From the NCBI GenBank assembly GCA_028565635.1, contig JAOXYB010079720.1, forward strand, positions 8,294-19,588: 11,295 nucleotides of DNA, written 5' to 3'. The notes under the pieces are model-generated. The model was not told the DNA's origin and did no database searches. It saw nothing but the letters and a program-made list of their open reading frames with translations. The position numbers were made by a program, and so were the translations under genes. The stretch comes from Phoronis ovalis (Eukaryota; Phoronida; Phoronidae). Below, one piece after another: positions 8,953 to 11,295 of this stretch; the stretch's first letter is position 1, and each line of letters opens with the position of its first letter.

Positions 8953-8997
8953 GGTGGAAACGACCGAAAAACCCATGATGCTGATGTTCATCGTCAG
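8953..8997 (-). CDS. Cassette exon, 45 nt, Asp/His-rich, CBD2 FG loop
   Basis: The acceptor TTTTATTTTATAG (AG at 8999-8998) and consensus donor GTAAGT (8952-8947) enclose 45 nt, phase 1 in and phase 1 out. The codons give DDEHQHHGFFGRFH. With the flanking split codons the joined protein reads ...GS-T-DDEHQHHGFFGRFH-R-GKYEED..., so it connects the CBD2 exon to the 5130-4988 exon without a shift. Codon use is less A/T-biased than surrounding introns. Its position equals the alternatively spliced part of the NCX1 FG loop, where vertebrates have GKYLFGQPVFRKVHAREHP; a resemblance in the Phe/Gly/Arg/His part is visible but weak. The acidic start and four histidines suggest a metal- or pH-responsive insertion, which is speculative. 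Whether it is constitutive or optional cannot be told from DNA. Confidence 0.83.
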
Positions 8998-10266
8998 CTA
9001 TAAAATAAAACAGTTACACAACATTTGGATAGTGGGTATGGGAAATATACAGGGACGTTATTGAAGGACTGAAGGACAATTTCTATTAAAATGAAATAAT
9101 ATCTTTAGGAACAAAATTAGCAGATTGTATTAAGTAGCAAATCCTTTTTCTCAGCAGCTCCCAGAGATATTGCTCCCATACATTCAGACGGCTCAGCTAG
9201 CCCTACCAGGCCCTTTCAGTAGAGATACTTAATTCCAGCTCAAAAATGCTGTCGGTTGATACCAAATGGCAAAAATCTTGTTGGCAGACATACCATATGG
9301 CAAGAATTGTAGCGGAACAGATATCAAATTTCCACAGGTTAAGTCCTGATAACATACAGAAATGGGCCAAGAAAACAAGGCAAAGAAATCAAAAAATATG
9401 ACTGTATAACCCTGTAGTAAAAAAGCTTACAGTAGAGATACCAAATTCAGGTAAAATAACCGATAGTGAATACCAAATTTGGTACATTGCTTTCAGTAGA
9501 GATATCAGAATTGCAAAATCGAACATTAGATATTACATAGGACCAAAAATTTTTTTGACCTTTTCCAGCAAAACCTCCCCATGTCACTTTGGATCTCCCA
9601 GGTGATCTCCCCTTTTTTAAGCAAATCCAAAAATGTGTAACAGCAGTGCAACAAATCACATAAAAGGTGTTTTCAAGCCACATCATTTTTTAAAGGAAGT
9701 ATCTGCAGGATTCGTACAACAAATAAAATTAGGTTGAAATACATGTTTTATGGTGATTATTATGTTCATTGTGTTGTGACTTGTTTCACAATTTGCCAGC
9801 ATATGACATCATAGGCTACTAGTAGACAGTATGATGAGGACCAACATGCCAGTATGTTTTGATAAACTATTATATCTCTATAATTTCCTGCATATATATG
9901 ATCCAATTATATTTGTTCTAGATATACAGTACAGAATCAAAAACTATATTTGCTGGCCTGGAAACGATGTCCATGATTATTAACCTCTACATAACCAACA
10001 CATGCATGAATGTAAAGTAATTTTTACCCCAACCACAAAATGAAGGCAATGATTTAATTTGTTAGCCATGACAGATATCAAAGCCACAACACTGATGAAG
10101 TCTTTAGTGCTTGATAACGACAAACTCTAGTGACCTATTTAATTGTCTTAATTTAAATTTAAAAAACTAAAAAATTGTAATTTCTTTGGAAAACAAGCGA
10201 CAACAATGATTATGGTATGTCTGGTATAACAAAATGAAAACTTAGGCTTGGCATGATAATATTTAC
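8998..10266 (-). other. NCX intron between the 24-nt and 45-nt cassettes
   Basis: This stretch carries the degenerate repeat field at 9217-9530. The minus frame at 9447-9686 contains a Gly/Arg/Lys-rich stretch, GRSPGRSKVTWGGF, faintly like the C-terminal tail of LINE reverse transcriptases, but too short and isolated to call. Confidence 0.65.
9217..9530. repeat. Dispersed degenerate repeats (CAGTAGAGATACCAAAT type)
   Basis: CAGTAGAGATA occurs exactly at 9217, 9430 and 9494. Related units of about 30 bp centred on GATACCAAAT plus GGCAAAAAT lie at about 9257, 9286, 9316 and 9463. The array is interrupted at about 9340-9429. It looks like a decayed minisatellite or the interior of an old element. 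Confidence 0.65.
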
Positions 10267-10290
10267 CATTTTCAGACTCAGAAGTAGGTG
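10267..10290 (-). CDS. Candidate 24-nt cassette exon in CBD2 FG loop (Ser/Glu-rich)
   Basis: A good acceptor, CACATTTTATTACAG (AG at 10292-10291), and a donor, ATG|GTAAAT (GT at 10266-10265), bracket 24 nt. Entered in phase 1 it reads (T)PTSESEN and leaves in phase 1 with a G. Both phases match the CBD2 exon above and the 5130-4988 exon below, and the length is a multiple of three, so it can be skipped or included without changing frame. Small symmetric exons at exactly this place in the protein are the hallmark of NCX1 splicing. The Ser/Thr/Glu content suggests a flexible, possibly phosphorylatable insertion in the FG loop; that is inference. No homologous sequence is recognised, because cassettes of this size are poorly conserved. 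Confidence 0.68.
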
Positions 10291-10727
10291 CTGTAATAAA
10301 ATGTGTGTTTAACAAAAATATATTGACATTCATTGTGTAACGAGTCTTTTCCAAATTTGATTAAATATGTAAACACTATATAATAAACATTTCCAGAATT
10401 CTTCCTCTTTCCCATGAGACAAAAAGAATAGAAAATCACACCCAAGGTATAATAATACTGTAATTGAAGAAAATTAAAAACTTATCTTTTTTTATTAAAA
10501 GTAATAATAGTAAGCGATAAATGTTACTGTTACAGTGCTTAATAGAAAGGGTTCATATACAAATAAACGGCATTAATCAAAATATGTGTAATGTTTTTCA
10601 AAAACATGTTCTACATCGAGTGCATTATAACACAATGCACGAAAGAAAAACCAGAGTATTTGGGCAATAGCAGTAGTAGTAATCCATTGACTGGGTGAAA
10701 TTGTTCCAGAAACACAAAAACATTCCA
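10291..10727 (-). other. NCX intron below the CBD2 exon
   Basis: A+T-rich sequence between the stop-terminated segment at 10728 and the 24-nt cassette. A short inverted pair, GTGCATT/AATGCAC, lies at about 10619-10639. No additional exon with compatible phase was found. Confidence 0.65.
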
Positions 10728-10789
10728 TTATGTGTGCATGCTCTGCAGCTCATGAAAGAGTGTTGCTTTGAGCTCAAGGTTTTCTGATG
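10728..10789 (-). CDS. Candidate alternative terminal or decayed exon after the CBD2 exon
   Basis: Only 67 nt below the CBD2 exon there is a strong acceptor, CCATTTTTTCAG (AG at 10791-10790). The segment between is a textbook short intron, from GTAAGT to TTTTTTCAG. Read in the required phase 1, the following sequence gives (T)SENLELKATLFHELQSMHT and then TAA at 10730-10728. It resembles NCX1 just after GEPRLVEM, where SEKKALLLNELGGF occurs (S-E, then L...L..EL), and it is less lysine/asparagine-biased than random frames here. There is no GT donor before the stop. A GC donor in phase 1 exists after CTGCAGA but is a poor match. It could be an alternative 3' end giving an exchanger truncated in CBD2, a stop-containing regulatory exon, or a decayed cassette. 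The homology is short, so chance is possible. Confidence 0.4.
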
Positions 10790-10856
10790 CTGAAAAAATG
10801 GCATGTAGAAAAAGGATGAGACAGATTTTATAAATTAAATAGTGTTGACAACTTAC

Positions 10857-10957
10857 TGGACCCTATCCTGAGCAATCTCGGTTCTCCAATCTCCAGGTAG
10901 AAATGTTCAGTTTTTTCATACTCTTCATCATCAATCACATGGACAGGTATGTATTTT
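10857..10957 (-). CDS. NCX exon: CBD2 strands with IDDEEYEK motif (vertebrate exon A-like)
   Basis: This 101-nt exon has 1 + 33 codons + 1 nt. It is bounded by the acceptor TTCTTGTAG (AG at 10959-10958) and the consensus donor GTAAGT (10856-10851). The peptide runs KYIPVHVIDDEEYEK, then TEHFYLEIGEPRLLRIGS. It aligns with the NCX1 segment containing VIDDEEYEKNKTFFLEIGEP, the E-F strand region of Calx-beta domain 2. From memory, vertebrate NCX1 encodes this stretch by mutually exclusive exons A and B. Type A keeps the Asp pair that binds Ca2+ in CBD2, and type B replaces one of these residues. The Asp pair is present here, so this copy is A-like and should bind Ca2+. The lysine three residues after EYEK in vertebrate A is Glu here. 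No B-like sister exon was seen in the window, but one could lie upstream. The exon is entered in phase 2 and left in phase 1. Confidence 0.96.
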
Positions 10958-11295
10958 CTACAAGAAAATGATATATATTTATTAAAATAGAACATTTTCC
11001 TTCTTTATGTATGTACAGTGGGTGATCGAGGAATAGCTAAAGTAAAGATACATGTATCTTATTAATTTGTATTGAAGGAGCATCATTTTTGAGATCCATT
11101 CAAAAACAAGGAATCAATCTTCTGCCTCACCATAAATACCATTAGGCAAGTCCATCACTGACCTACAAGGTTGAATAAGATTTGTGATGTGGCATGAGTA
11201 TGACATGTATCACAATCACTAACGACACTTGAACACCATAGGTAAGATACACACTCAAGCAGAGCATGTACACTTGCAAAAGTATCCTGGTGCAA
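10958..11295 (-). other. NCX intron upstream of the CBD2 exon
   Basis: The earlier CBD2 and CBD1 exons are not in this 338-nt stretch. An exon-like segment at about 11130-11165 (AG before, GTGAGG after) would exit in phase 1, whereas the CBD2 exon must be entered in phase 2, so it is not called. Confidence 0.7.

Larger units (their letters stand above)
1017..10957 (-). other. Partial SLC8/NCX Na+/Ca2+ exchanger gene (exon-intron region)
   Basis: This span is the internal part of one minus-strand gene for a Na+/Ca2+ exchanger, a plasma-membrane antiporter that uses the Na+ gradient to move Ca2+ across the membrane. The exons here encode cytosolic-loop sequence only: the end of the Ca2+-sensing Calx-beta domain 2, its variable FG loop, and the linker toward the second membrane cluster. 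Three exons match the vertebrate NCX1 family clearly, and their splice phases chain as 1 to 1 and 0 to 0. Small phase 1-1 candidates lie between and after them. Start codon, signal sequence, membrane helices and 3' end are outside the window. The NCX1/2/3 subtype cannot be assigned; invertebrates usually have one ancestral-type NCX. Confidence 0.95.

Noticed and set aside
9447-9686. Minus-strand frame with GRSPGRSKVTWGGF, considered as a LINE reverse-transcriptase tail.
   Set aside because: The similarity is a few residues only, with no adjoining polymerase motif or poly-A tail.
11130-11172. Exon-like segment bounded by AG and GTGAGG upstream of the CBD2 exon.
   Set aside because: It leaves in phase 1, while the CBD2 exon needs phase 2 entry. 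It shows no Calx-beta similarity.

Overview
This window is nuclear DNA from an animal, probably a marine invertebrate. It is A+T-rich, roughly two thirds by eye, with short coding islands in kilobase-scale introns bounded by GT...AG sites, and it carries transposon debris. No prokaryotic gene, operon, rRNA, tRNA or CRISPR array is visible. None of the six-frame open frames of 60 codons or more is a gene as a whole; two real exons are buried inside such frames.

The only recognisable gene is on the minus strand. It is the middle part of a plasma-membrane Na+/Ca2+ exchanger of the SLC8/NCX (Calx) family. Read from right to left, the window holds the part of the large cytosolic regulatory loop that runs from the end of the second Calx-beta domain (CBD2) toward the second transmembrane cluster. 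Three exons are certain from homology: 10957-10857 (CBD2 strands with the IDDEEYEK motif), 5130-4988 (distal FG loop and last beta strand of CBD2) and 1683-1584 (post-CBD2 segment with the VGTSSWREQF motif). Their phases join correctly, and the 100-nt length of the last one agrees with my recollection of the vertebrate gene.

Between the first two exons lies a cluster of small candidate cassette exons, all entered in phase 1. There is a 24-nt exon (10290-10267), a 45-nt exon (8997-8953) and a 54-nt exon (7801-7748) whose donor reads AT instead of GT. A further segment, 10789-10728, is open from a good acceptor only 67 nt below the first exon but runs into a stop. This is the same place, the FG loop of CBD2, where vertebrate NCX1 carries its alternatively spliced exons, so the architecture looks like an invertebrate version of that splicing hotspot.

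Two more candidates lie further down the gene. Segment 3633-3520 looks like a second, stop-terminated copy of the 1683-1584 exon and could be an alternative end or a decayed duplicate. A 45-nt phase 1-1 exon at 1061-1017 encodes an Asn/Asp-rich acidic stretch, where vertebrate NCX proteins have their Asp/Glu-rich stretch before the second membrane cluster. Exons for the rest of CBD2, CBD1, both membrane clusters and the gene ends lie outside the window.

The introns contain a non-autonomous inverted-repeat transposon with target-site duplication (about 2974-3380), a perfect 43-bp tandem duplication (4733-4822), a nested foldback structure (5458-5566), a 22-bp palindrome (5215-5236), an old 142-bp-period duplication (about 8440-8720) and degenerate repeats near 9217-9530. 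No promoter, polyadenylation site or plus-strand gene could be supported.
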